From NCBI RefSeq assembly GCF_046719765.1, contig NZ_JABEBY010000013.1, forward strand, positions 1 to 64,000: a DNA stretch of 64,000 bases. Reading direction: 5' to 3'. Below the pieces are notes generated by a model that was not told where the DNA came from, made no database searches, and was given only the letters and a program-made list of their open reading frames with translations. This document shows positions 27,545 to 35,475 of this stretch, in pieces. Every line of letters starts with the position of its first letter. The stretch's first letter is position 1. This stretch comes from Halonotius sp046719765 (GTDB lineage Archaea > Halobacteriota > Halobacteria > Halobacteriales > Haloferacaceae). The position numbers and the translations under genes were made by a program.

Positions 27545-27550
27545 TTTATA
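27545..27550 (+). promoter_or_regulatory. TATA box for the tgt2 operon
   Basis: TTTATA lies about 32-37 bases upstream of the ATG at 27582 and decides between that start and an upstream TTG at 27531. Confidence 0.45.
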
Positions 27551-27581
27551 CGACAGCCGAGCTAAGCACAGCGCGTCGGAT

Positions 27582-28616
27582 ATGTTGTACAGACAACGAA
27601 AACTCGACACCCCCCACGGAGAACTACAAACACCGATACTATTCCCCGTGAGTAACATCGGGAATCGGTCGAGTGATAATACACCCGAGTACACGAACAG
27701 CATCCCGGATTTGTCCACAGCAATGGTCAACTCTCGGGCGATACGGAATCGAAAAACACAGTGGAACCGATTGAAGAACGGAGCAACTCTCCGTGGTGAG
27801 ATGGATGTAGCCGAAGAGACAATCATTTTCGCTGATAGCGGTGGCTTCGATTTTCAAGAAGAGGAAGTAGACACCACCCCAGCGAAAACCATTGAAACAC
27901 AACGCAAACTGGGTGCTGATATCTTCGGTACTGTTGATATACCATTGTCGAGAGATAATCGACAGGCAGAGAATCAGCGGAGAATCAACCAGAGTATCGA
28001 ATTTGCATTGGAGGCAAGTGATGCACATGATGGTGACGAGATTCTCCTGGCTAGCGTCCATGGATATGACCCTGAAACTATTCGAAATACCATCAGCCAT
28101 CTTGAGAAAGAGGGTGAATTTGATGGCTACGCTATCGGAAGTCTGGTTCCGATTCGAACAGATTATGAAAAAGTCACAAAAATAATACTTTCTGCCCGGC
28201 GGGCTACTGACAAACACCTGCACACCTACGGGTTGGGTGGAGTAACATACCAACCACTTCTGTTGTATCTTGGCGTTGATAGTTTTGATTCCTCAGCGTT
28301 CATCCGCAGTGCTGGAAAAAGGAACTATCTCATGCCGGGATTCGGTGGAGAACCATTAAAAAATATTGACAGTTTGGCTCACCTACCCTGTGCCTGCCCA
28401 GTTTGTAGTTCGAGAAGCTTCGAGACAATCCGAGATGATCGGGACTTACTTACCAAACACAACTTGTGGGCATTGGCTATCGAATTACGCCGTTTCAGAT
28501 ATATGCAAGCATCTGGAGAAGACTTGGAGGCGTATTTGGATCTGCGGTTCCAGGGTAATAAAGTAACACAGCGGGCATACAGAACAGCTAAACAACAGGT
28601 TCGGAGGCTAACATGA
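27582..28616 (+). CDS. Second TGT-family transglycosylase, distinct from the DpdA-like protein
   Basis: 344 residues from the ATG at 27582. It resembles classical TGT/arcTGT catalytic domains: LDTPHGELQTPILFPV near the start, ADSGGFDF (base-binding Asp near residue 85), SVHGY, YAIGSLVP, HTYGLGG, then DSFDSSAFIRSAGKRNY with the nucleophile-like Asp near 235. The zinc site CACPVC (Cys270, 272, 275) and KHNLW (His293) is complete. The PUA and other C-terminal domains of housekeeping archaeal TGT are absent and the gene lies in a Dpd island, so DNA is a more likely target than tRNA. It overlaps the next gene by ATGA. Confidence 0.8.
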   Translation: MLYRQRKLDTPHGELQTPILFPVSNIGNRSSDNTPEYTNSIPDLSTAMVNSRAIRNRKTQWNRLKNGATLRGEMDVAEETIIFADSGGFDFQEEEVDTTPAKTIETQRKLGADIFGTVDIPLSRDNRQAENQRRINQSIEFALEASDAHDGDEILLASVHGYDPETIRNTISHLEKEGEFDGYAIGSLVPIRTDYEKVTKIILSARRATDKHLHTYGLGGVTYQPLLLYLGVDSFDSSAFIRSAGKRNYLMPGFGGEPLKNIDSLAHLPCACPVCSSRSFETIRDDRDLLTKHNLWALAIELRRFRYMQASGEDLEAYLDLRFQGNKVTQRAYRTAKQQVRRLT

Positions 28617-29494
28617 GCGACGAGAGGCCGACAGTTCGACCAGTAACACTATCGCGACTTGTTGAGGTTGCCCATCTCTGTCAAAACTCTCCACAGACAA
28701 CAGAAAATGTAGAACAGCGACTCAATGTTAGTCATCGTCGTGCTCGTGAGACAATTCTCGAAGCTCTCCGTATTGGTCTCTTGGATGAATTACCGGACGA
28801 TTACTATGAGGCTACATCAGTTGGCGAATCTTTCGTTGAAACAGTGGAAAATCAAGACTGGAAGCAAGTTAGTGTGATCTTGGAAACACGCAGTCCACAC
28901 TACAGCAACTTCTTAGAGATCCTAGAACAAGAGGGGCCAGGCAGTCTAGAGAGAGTTCTAAATGAACTAGAGAATCAAGCTGAATTCACGACGTATTCTT
29001 ATAATCAAACAAGTATTGAAGTTCTCGGGAATTGGGGCAAGTGCCTCGGAACCGTCCAACGGAATGCATTCACTGGCGAATACTATTCTCCACAAAATGA
29101 CAAACCTCCAGCGAATTTCCATCATACGTTGCTGAGGGCATACGATGAATTGGAAGAGACTGCTGGCGTCGGGATGCGACAACGGTATCTTTCCATTCCT
29201 GAACTTCGAGAAACAGTATGTGCAACCTTGCAGTTATCACGGAATTCGTTCGACAATGGACTTCGAGCGTTAGCACAAGAGAACGTCGGAAAAATCGAAC
29301 TGTCAGGTGCGCCCCGAGATACCGGTGCAAAGGAGGCAAACTACGGAATCAAAGAAATCGAACTCGCTGGCGATGATACACTTGTGTCAACATCCCAGTC
29401 GACAGATCAGGTTATGCAAGGAGTCGAACAGTACGGTAAACAATACTACTACCTCACGGTTCACGACCGAGAGTTGACGTATACAAACCAATGA
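28613..29494 (+). CDS. Double winged-helix protein of the tgt2 operon
   Basis: 293 residues, ATGA-overlapping both neighbours. An N-terminal winged helix (about residues 10-75: TTENVEQRLNVSHRRARETI, then LRIGLLDEL) and a second DNA-binding-like helical unit (about 195-235: SIPELRETVCATLQLSRNSF) surround a mixed centre. It is not a simple repressor by size. In a cotranscribed trio with a transglycosylase and an ATPase, it may recognise DNA for the modification complex (inference). No named family recognised. Confidence 0.7.
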   Translation: MSDERPTVRPVTLSRLVEVAHLCQNSPQTTENVEQRLNVSHRRARETILEALRIGLLDELPDDYYEATSVGESFVETVENQDWKQVSVILETRSPHYSNFLEILEQEGPGSLERVLNELENQAEFTTYSYNQTSIEVLGNWGKCLGTVQRNAFTGEYYSPQNDKPPANFHHTLLRAYDELEETAGVGMRQRYLSIPELRETVCATLQLSRNSFDNGLRALAQENVGKIELSGAPRDTGAKEANYGIKEIELAGDDTLVSTSQSTDQVMQGVEQYGKQYYYLTVHDRELTYTNQ

Positions 29495-30657
29495 GCGACA
29501 ACTTCACCATCACGGATGCACAGCACGATTACTCGGAATTCGGATTGTCAAAAAATCCCTTCCCGTATAGTCCGGTTCCAGAAGATGATCCTGCAGTCTA
29601 TTGCGGACAGCAACAAGTTACAGACCGAATCAGTAACACTGTCTCATCTGTACTCAGTACAGGGAAGTCGAAGCATTTGGTTGTCACTGGCAAATACGGC
29701 AATGGGAAATCACACACCCTCAAATACACCCGTTCTCTGGTGAGAGATCGAGACGATGTCCTTGTAGGGTACGTAACTCAACCAGGAGAGGGGTTCATTG
29801 ATATTTATCATGAGTTCGTTTATGACATTGGGTTTGACCAATTACAGAAACTGAGTTACGAGTTCTTGGCTAAAGTAGCTCGGACGGAGACAAATACGAA
29901 TCCTAGCAGTGCAGATGAAATGCGTGATATCATTGACGATGGCGATGTTCTACTATCTGAACTTGTACCCACCGCAGTCCAACAATTGAGCGACGTGACT
30001 AAATTCGCTGACTTCGCGCGAGCTATGGTTCATCTGGTTTACGAGGATACAAACCTCTACGCATGGCAGTGGCTCACTTCTGAGGGACTTCGTTACGAAC
30101 AGCGGAAAGAAATGGAGATCCACAGTGCTATTGATGACAATACAACTGCAGTACGGGCTTTTACTGCCCTCAAAAGTATGCTACTTGATATCGGATATAC
30201 TGGTGTTTTCATGTTTGTTGATGAATTTGAGCGGATATCTCAATTGAGTCCAAAAAACGAGCAACAAACATTGAATAGTATCCGACATTTGATGGATCAG
30301 AACAGTCAGGGGCTTTGCATACTGTTTGGATGTGCTCCAGAAGTTTGGCAAGATGTGATGGGAGAATACCATGCGTTTTCTGAGCGTATTGGTCAGGAAG
30401 TTGCGCTACGTCCTTTGACAGAAGAAAAGGTATACAATCTTATTGGAGAATATCTTAATATAGCTAGGGGAAGTGATAATAAATCGATTTCGCCTTTCAC
30501 AGAGGATAGCTTGAAAATTATTCTCCAACGTTCGCAGGGGAATATTCGGCAAGTCCTCAGCATATGTAGTCGTGTTATTGATAATGCCGTTCGTTCTGAC
30601 TCTGGTTCTAATAAAATTAGAGAGGAGGATGTTTTAGAGATTATTGATAATTTATGA
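29491..30657 (+). CDS. AAA ATPase of the tgt2 operon
   Basis: 388 residues. Walker A is GKYGNGKSHTL (about residues 68-78), Walker B is GVFMFVDEFERI (about 235-246), and a sensor-like FGCAPEVWQD follows. A helical C-terminal lid (NIRQVLSICSRVID) resembles Orc1/Cdc6- or ExeA-type ATPases; the GKSHTLK context also recalls BREX BrxD-type proteins. In bacterial Dpd systems the insertion step needs DpdB, an ATPase. This protein could supply that activity, although it is not DpdB by sequence as far as I can tell. Confidence 0.75.
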   Translation: MSDNFTITDAQHDYSEFGLSKNPFPYSPVPEDDPAVYCGQQQVTDRISNTVSSVLSTGKSKHLVVTGKYGNGKSHTLKYTRSLVRDRDDVLVGYVTQPGEGFIDIYHEFVYDIGFDQLQKLSYEFLAKVARTETNTNPSSADEMRDIIDDGDVLLSELVPTAVQQLSDVTKFADFARAMVHLVYEDTNLYAWQWLTSEGLRYEQRKEMEIHSAIDDNTTAVRAFTALKSMLLDIGYTGVFMFVDEFERISQLSPKNEQQTLNSIRHLMDQNSQGLCILFGCAPEVWQDVMGEYHAFSERIGQEVALRPLTEEKVYNLIGEYLNIARGSDNKSISPFTEDSLKIILQRSQGNIRQVLSICSRVIDNAVRSDSGSNKIREEDVLEIIDNL

Positions 30658-30868
30658 ATCGTATGAACGTTTCGAAAGCAAATAGAACTACGTCCTCATA
30701 CATACCTTGGTGCTTGGCTTATGCATAGAAATTAATCGGATTTGACTGTCGGTTCAATCTTTACCGATATTCTAATTATCTTTTAATGAAGCAGAGACAC
30801 AACGGTAGAATTCAAAATTGTAGGATCAGCCAAGTTATTTCGAACGATCCCACAAACTCGCAACAATA

Positions 30869-30876
30869 CTAAATAC
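30869..30876 (+). promoter_or_regulatory. TATA box for the CARF-HTH gene
   Basis: CTAAATAC lies 23-30 bases before the ATG at 30899: a leaderless layout. The rest of 30658-30898 is AT-rich and shows nothing else. Confidence 0.45.
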
Positions 30877-30898
30877 GTCGTTAGCAGAAATACCCCAT

Positions 30899-31546
30899 AT
30901 GCGAACATACATTGCACCAATCGGATATGACAGCACGCGCGTTACCCGTCCGATACTTAGCCAAGGCATCGAGCGAAGCACCAAAATCCAACTAATCAAT
31001 CCAACAACAACGAGTGACAGTGGTCGCAATGAACAAGCGATCAACGATGTTAGACGGATAATTGAACAGATCGAACCAGACGTTGAAATAGAGACCACGG
31101 AAGTGCCACATAATGACTTCAAAACAGCCATCGAAGTCTGTGGCTCTCTCATCGATAATGCCAATGGAGAGGTTACTGTCATTTTCGGTGGTGGTGCCCG
31201 CGATATCTTTCTACCTCTGACGGTTTCGGCCCTCTCAAAGGTGGATCAGATTCAGTCGAGCCACCAATTCAGTGATATCGACGGGGAGGTTCGCGAGATA
31301 GCTCTCCCCGATCTTACGGCGAATGCACCGAAACAGACCAAATCGACGCTCGAAACAATCTCCACCCTTGACACACCAGTCTCACTCACCACAATCACAG
31401 AGTCAGTAGATATCTCGAAGAGCACCGCTAGCAGACACGTGAAACACCTTGAGCGACAGAATTTGGTCAAATCTGAGATGCATGGGAAAACCAAGGTCGT
31501 CGATTTGACCACCACTGGCCACCTACTCGTCTCCCGAGCTCAGTAA
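30899..31546 (+). CDS. CARF-HTH regulator (Csa3-like)
   Basis: 215 residues. The N-terminal 130 residues form a CARF-like Rossmann domain: TYIAPIGYDSTRVTRPIL at the start, and the ligand-loop motif VIFGGGARDIFLPL near residue 93. A linker leads to a winged helix (about 145-210: VSLTTITESVDISKSTASRH, then VKHLERQNLVKSE). This is the Csa3 layout, in which a cyclic oligoadenylate-type ligand could tune DNA binding. No cas gene or CRISPR array is in this window, so it probably regulates the surrounding island. Confidence 0.8.
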   Translation: MRTYIAPIGYDSTRVTRPILSQGIERSTKIQLINPTTTSDSGRNEQAINDVRRIIEQIEPDVEIETTEVPHNDFKTAIEVCGSLIDNANGEVTVIFGGGARDIFLPLTVSALSKVDQIQSSHQFSDIDGEVREIALPDLTANAPKQTKSTLETISTLDTPVSLTTITESVDISKSTASRHVKHLERQNLVKSEMHGKTKVVDLTTTGHLLVSRAQ

Positions 31547-31579
31547 GAAACATTTGTTCAGATATCATCTCTTGCTGGA

Positions 31580-32242
31580 CTATCGCACAGGCCATTCTGG
31601 ATGGTAGTGTTGTCGAAGACTGGCATCAACATCCCGGCCGAGTGGAGTTAGTTCATACGCACCGTCAGAAACTGTTGCTAACTCAATGTATTCGGCCCAC
31701 TTGAAGTGTGCCTGTGTTTTTTTCTTCCAAGAATTTATACTGGTGACACCGGTGTAACCATCGAGATGTTCAATACGTTTCCGGAAATCGGTTGCGCGGG
31801 CATCAGTCTCGTTAACTGAGGGGGATTCCATGTAGATTTGATTAATTGTTGCTAACATCGGCAGCCAGTCTTCACGGAACAGAATGCTTTGAAGCAGGGA
31901 CTGTTCGGACTCATTGAGTTGATTTTTGGCTCCGAGTGAGACTCCCTCTCCAACAGTTAGCTGTTGTTGTGTCGCGCCCGAGAACCGGTTTGCAAGCCAG
32001 ATTGCATCTGGTGTCAATTCGCCGTTATTGATGATGCCAAGTTTGTCCGGGGAGAGAAGACGAAGTTGATCCTTGATTTTATTCGGAGTTCCTTTGGAAA
32101 GTAGTCGCTCACGAATCTCATCCTCCGTTTCGTTGCGGAACTGCCAGAAGGCGTGGATCACCTCACAAAGATGTGGAAGATCACCCCAGTCCGGCTGTAT
32201 CCCGCTCAAGTGTGGGGTGTCAGTCGCCGTTGGATCGTGCAT
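31580..32242 (-). CDS. Hypothetical protein with helical domains
   Basis: 220 residues, not recognised. Mostly helical, with a conserved-looking stretch LHSI-type SLLQSILFREDWLPML in the middle and a C-terminal winged-helix-like end (YIELATVSDGAYELTPLGRD). It is the only left-running gene between the transglycosylases and the DpdG-K module and is divergent from the methyltransferase-like gene. It could be a repressor or antagonist of that module, but only the position suggests this. Confidence 0.55.
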   Translation of the reverse strand: MHDPTATDTPHLSGIQPDWGDLPHLCEVIHAFWQFRNETEDEIRERLLSKGTPNKIKDQLRLLSPDKLGIINNGELTPDAIWLANRFSGATQQQLTVGEGVSLGAKNQLNESEQSLLQSILFREDWLPMLATINQIYMESPSVNETDARATDFRKRIEHLDGYTGVTSINSWKKKTQAHFKWAEYIELATVSDGAYELTPLGRDVDASLRQHYHPEWPVR

Positions 32243-32337
32243 ATCCAGTGAATTGACAGACCGTGTGCTTAAATTTCACTGCAAGAAGTCACAACATTCA
32301 GGTGCGTACCCATCTGACGGGTAGCAAGAGGTTTTTT

Positions 32338-33207
32338 ATGCCCGATAAGATTCACACCATTTCGGGGGACGAACCCCGTCGGTATCTGATTGGTAATGCT
32401 GCTGAAGAACTACGTAACTTAGACTCATCTGCCTCGATTATATACCTTGATGATGCGTGGGCCCGCCCGCAACGGGCAGGACAATTCGGTGTGACTTACG
32501 ATACCCACCCATTTTCCGAAAGCGATGTAGATGCTAAGGGTAACCGAGAATCGAAAACGACAACAGTGGAAATTCTCGATGCCTGCAAGGAGGCCCTCAT
32601 GGAGGGTGGTTGGTTGATTGCGGACGCGGATGATTGGCTTCTTCCACGCCTAATTAACTATCTTAGAAAGAATTGGGGTGATGTTGCGGCGGACTACACT
32701 GGCGGTGGGTATCGTCGTGTCGGATCAGTGACCTACCTCACGAAGGAGGGGAACCCTGACCGAAGTACGGCCGGTATGTACCTCTCAAACGGCGGTTACC
32801 CCGTCGTCTTTGCACATAAGGGTGAGACAAATCGCCGGGCTTCGAGTTCCAGTAGACAAATTGTTGAGCCACCGTTCGCACATGACGGGTTCGAGGTGAC
32901 TGAGCGCGATCATGAAACCTATGACTGGGGGAGTGTGAAACCGTTGAGCCCATACAGGACGTGGGTAGAGGCGCTAACCGATGATACGGATGGAAACCTC
33001 GAAGACGAACATCTTGTCGTCCCCTGCGCCGGTACGGCACCCGCAGCAATCGGCGCAGAGATTGAATTCGGCGTCGATCTTCAGTATACCTGTATTGATA
33101 ATAATGAGGACGCATTCGAAGCTTTTCGTCGCCGTCGCGAAGCAGAATTAGAACGACACAGCCTCGACCAGCAACAGGATAAAATCGGGTCGTTCACTCA
33201 AGAATAA
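32338..33207 (+). CDS. Methyltransferase-like protein with altered motif IV
   Basis: 289 residues from the ATG at 32338. The order is that of a beta-class amino-methyltransferase: a motif IV-like IIYLDDAWARP near residues 35-45, a helix-strand LMEGGWLIADADDWLL, and a late AdoMet-site-like LVVPCAGTAPAAIGAEIEFG, then YTCIDNNEDAFEAF (about 229-262). The catalytic (D/N/S)PP(Y/F/W) is replaced by DDAW, so it is either inactive or acts on another target. In a 7-deazaguanine island, methylation of a modified base or a structural role are both possible (inference). Confidence 0.6.
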   Translation: MPDKIHTISGDEPRRYLIGNAAEELRNLDSSASIIYLDDAWARPQRAGQFGVTYDTHPFSESDVDAKGNRESKTTTVEILDACKEALMEGGWLIADADDWLLPRLINYLRKNWGDVAADYTGGGYRRVGSVTYLTKEGNPDRSTAGMYLSNGGYPVVFAHKGETNRRASSSSRQIVEPPFAHDGFEVTERDHETYDWGSVKPLSPYRTWVEALTDDTDGNLEDEHLVVPCAGTAPAAIGAEIEFGVDLQYTCIDNNEDAFEAFRRRREAELERHSLDQQQDKIGSFTQE

Positions 33208-33344
33208 CCTTTCTCGGAGTGCCTATCTGCTGGCATTTTTCATTTCGATGTAGTTGGTTCATTCAATTAGGGAATTCCCCGTGCCGAACGTAAGGGATTC
33301 CGATATCAATAGCTACAGGAGGCTCCTTTTGAAACGGTAGTACG

Positions 33345-34220
33345 ATGACCGGGGACACGTTTGCTGGGATATCGACCGAGAACCGCGTCATTCAATTGAT
33401 CGATCCGTTGGCGGCGGAAAATGAAGACGGGTACGGGATGGGGTATCTTCGATGTCTACCACTATTGCAAACGTATGGGGTAAGACAATTTACGTTTCCA
33501 AAGGGTTGGCTCAGTGCAGCAAGTTCAGAAACATTCGATGCGGTGGTAGAGGATGGTGATGAAGGTGGACATTTCCGGTACACTGCGATTCCAGGCTTGG
33601 AATTCGATTATACACTTATCAAAACGGGCCAGCCAGCGGATACCCTGGAGTTCAGCCAGCTCTGTCAGATTACAAATCAAGAATTAGAACAGTCTCAAAG
33701 TGACAGTACGACTCATAAACTTCTGGAAGCGTTCAAAGCTGGTCGTATCGACGAACTCTTTCTTGTCACGGATACTGCTGATTTCAGTGTCGAGGGGACT
33801 GTAGCACAGAAGCCGATGGCTGAAGACATCGACCGAATCTCCCAGATATCGTATCAAAATCTCGCGCGGCATTACATTGACAAGACGTTCGAACAGTGGT
33901 ATCTTAGCTATGCTGAAACACTCAACGTCTGGCTGCATCATGCAGCCAAAGAGTATACTTCGGTCATGGGTGAAAAGCCGACGCAGATCCGTGATCTTTT
34001 CGAATTCGATGTTCTTGAGCCAGGAATCCGGACATGGGATATCCTTGAGTTTTTAGCTTCAGATCTGGCTAAGGAAGACCCCGCTCATATTGAGTCAGTT
34101 ACACGACCCTGGGTAGAATCCGACAACTCGGTTATTGAGACATATATCCGGAACGCACTTCAGGAATTCGACTATGATTGTGAGCAGGTTCAGACGTACC
34201 GTTCCGGGAATCAAATATAA
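33345..34220 (+). CDS. Hypothetical protein of the Dpd-like island
   Basis: 291 residues, not recognised. The first 100 residues are strand-rich (ENRVIQLIDPLAAENEDGYG, then MGYLRCLPLLQTYG), the centre has IDELFLVTDTADFSVEG, and the rest is helical. It follows the methyltransferase-like gene after a 137-base gap in the same direction. No metal or nucleotide motif is evident. A candidate island-specific component. Confidence 0.55.
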   Translation: MTGDTFAGISTENRVIQLIDPLAAENEDGYGMGYLRCLPLLQTYGVRQFTFPKGWLSAASSETFDAVVEDGDEGGHFRYTAIPGLEFDYTLIKTGQPADTLEFSQLCQITNQELEQSQSDSTTHKLLEAFKAGRIDELFLVTDTADFSVEGTVAQKPMAEDIDRISQISYQNLARHYIDKTFEQWYLSYAETLNVWLHHAAKEYTSVMGEKPTQIRDLFEFDVLEPGIRTWDILEFLASDLAKEDPAHIESVTRPWVESDNSVIETYIRNALQEFDYDCEQVQTYRSGNQI

Positions 34221-34614
34221 ATAAATAGTTGTCATTTGGGTTGGTTACCGGACTAGAATGAGATAGAATTCGTCGACCATGTTGAATCCCAGGTTGAACC
34301 TCTACTTCACCTATTTTTCGCTCCCATGCAATCGTTTAGTTTCAGTGATTAGAAGCAGAGGAGGGTGCTAAACTAGTATATTTCACCGCGAGCACGGTCA
34401 ATCAATCCAATTTATTTATTAGATCATCTTATTATCTTCCCGAATTTTCTGTAGTAGCAACGCGACACTATCTCGCTTTTCATAGTGGTCTCGTGATCTG
34501 AAACCGTGATTTACTCTATTTCACAAATAAGAAATTACTAAATCTTAATTCCAGAATTCTGAGACACTTGTTGTTGATGGGACAATTTTAAGTCTGGTCG
34601 AGAATGTCTCACAT
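34221..34614. other. AT-rich intergenic stretch before the DpdG-K-like operon
   Basis: No gene supported. The frame 34259-34348 can be read as a short open stretch without a start (EFVDHVESQVEPLLHL), which might be a transposase relic but cannot be confirmed. The 3' end holds the promoter of the next operon. Confidence 0.5.
34584..34591 (+). promoter_or_regulatory. TATA box of the DpdG-K-like operon
   Basis: AATTTTAA lies 24-31 bases upstream of the ATG at 34615, the right distance for a leaderless start on the 32-codon leader frame rather than on the wHTH gene at 34710. Confidence 0.5.
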
Positions 34615-34713
34615 ATGAAATACAGGAAGCTTGGACACGCCTTCAGCTCTTATTCGGCCAGCAAGGGTCTGAGGGCCGTTCGAAATCAAAGCCTGTTCAT
34701 CAAATCAGAATGA
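34615..34713 (+). CDS. 32-residue basic leader peptide gene
   Basis: An ATG at 34615 opens 32 codons ending in TGA at 34711-34713, which overlaps the ATG of the wHTH gene at 34710 (ATGA). The product begins MKYRKLGHAFSSYSASKG and is basic, unlike the acidic proteins around it. A TATA box at leaderless distance makes it the first frame of the operon transcript. It may be a small protein or a leader that controls translation of the operon by coupling. Confidence 0.5.
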   Translation: MKYRKLGHAFSSYSASKGLRAVRNQSLFIKSE

Positions 34714-35474
34714 CAGTACTAAGGAGAAACATTACCGGACACGATATCCTTGCGATTAGAGAGTATATTGACAAGAATTCACCAACAACTGAGGATGAGA
34801 TCCTCCGTCGGTTCTTCCCCGGTGACGCAACTGACTCATCGGTATCAGATAAACTGAAACTGATTCGCGATGCAGTTGGTTTTCTGGAAGATATCGATCA
34901 AATCGTCGAAGAAACAGACGGCTACCGGCTACATCAAGATTCAGTCGAAGCCGTCGATCCCCGAAGCTCCATTCTTAGTAGCCTTCACGCCCAGTTTGGA
35001 CAAAATGGCGCATATAACGATGTCCTCGAATATCTCGCCGAAGAGAATCAGACGCTGGTAACTCGTGAGGGCGGACTCGAAGACGCAATGAGCGGTTACA
35101 CACCTGAAATCGGCTGGAACCCGACAAACCTGAGCTACTGGGAGCGAACGATGGACTGTCTCGGCGTCGTCACAAAAGTCCACGGAGACGATGCTACGAT
35201 GGCGTTCGTCCTTGAATATGATCTCTGGAAACAAATCCTCAATGAAATCCGAGAGACGCAAACAACCCAGTTAGAGAGAGTTCTGTCTTCTCTTGATGAC
35301 ACCTATCTCCCGGTCTGGACTGCCGGTGGGTCGGTCGCGAAACACGTCCAGTACGGACTCACAGGTCTTGAGGATCGTTCTGAAATTGACCTTCGCAAGG
35401 AGAGCGACGCCGGGACAACTTACCAGATTGGCTCGAAAGGCGTGAACACAATTGAATTCGACACAGATTTCTAG
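34710..35474 (+). CDS. dpdG: DpdG-like winged-helix protein
   Basis: 254 residues. An N-terminal winged helix (about residues 12-75: HDILAIREYIDKNSPTTEDE, then LRRFFPGD) and a second helical unit around 120-150 precede a C-terminal mixed domain. Length, position directly before the large ATPase and order relative to the next four genes match DpdG of bacterial Dpd islands; the identification rests on synteny more than on motifs. It ends one base before the ATPase gene. Confidence 0.55.
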   Translation: MTVLRRNITGHDILAIREYIDKNSPTTEDEILRRFFPGDATDSSVSDKLKLIRDAVGFLEDIDQIVEETDGYRLHQDSVEAVDPRSSILSSLHAQFGQNGAYNDVLEYLAEENQTLVTREGGLEDAMSGYTPEIGWNPTNLSYWERTMDCLGVVTKVHGDDATMAFVLEYDLWKQILNEIRETQTTQLERVLSSLDDTYLPVWTAGGSVAKHVQYGLTGLEDRSEIDLRKESDAGTTYQIGSKGVNTIEFDTDF

Positions 35475-35475
35475 C

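Noticed and set aside
27582..28616. Housekeeping tRNA archaeosine TGT
   Set aside because: It lacks the PUA-containing C-terminal domains and lies in AT-rich island DNA overlapping a winged-helix gene.
30899..31546. CRISPR array or cas genes near the CARF protein
   Set aside because: I saw no regularly spaced direct repeats and no cas motifs in the window.
34259..34348. Possible transposase N-terminal fragment
   Set aside because: Only about 30 codons, no start, no inverted repeats; resemblance from memory only.
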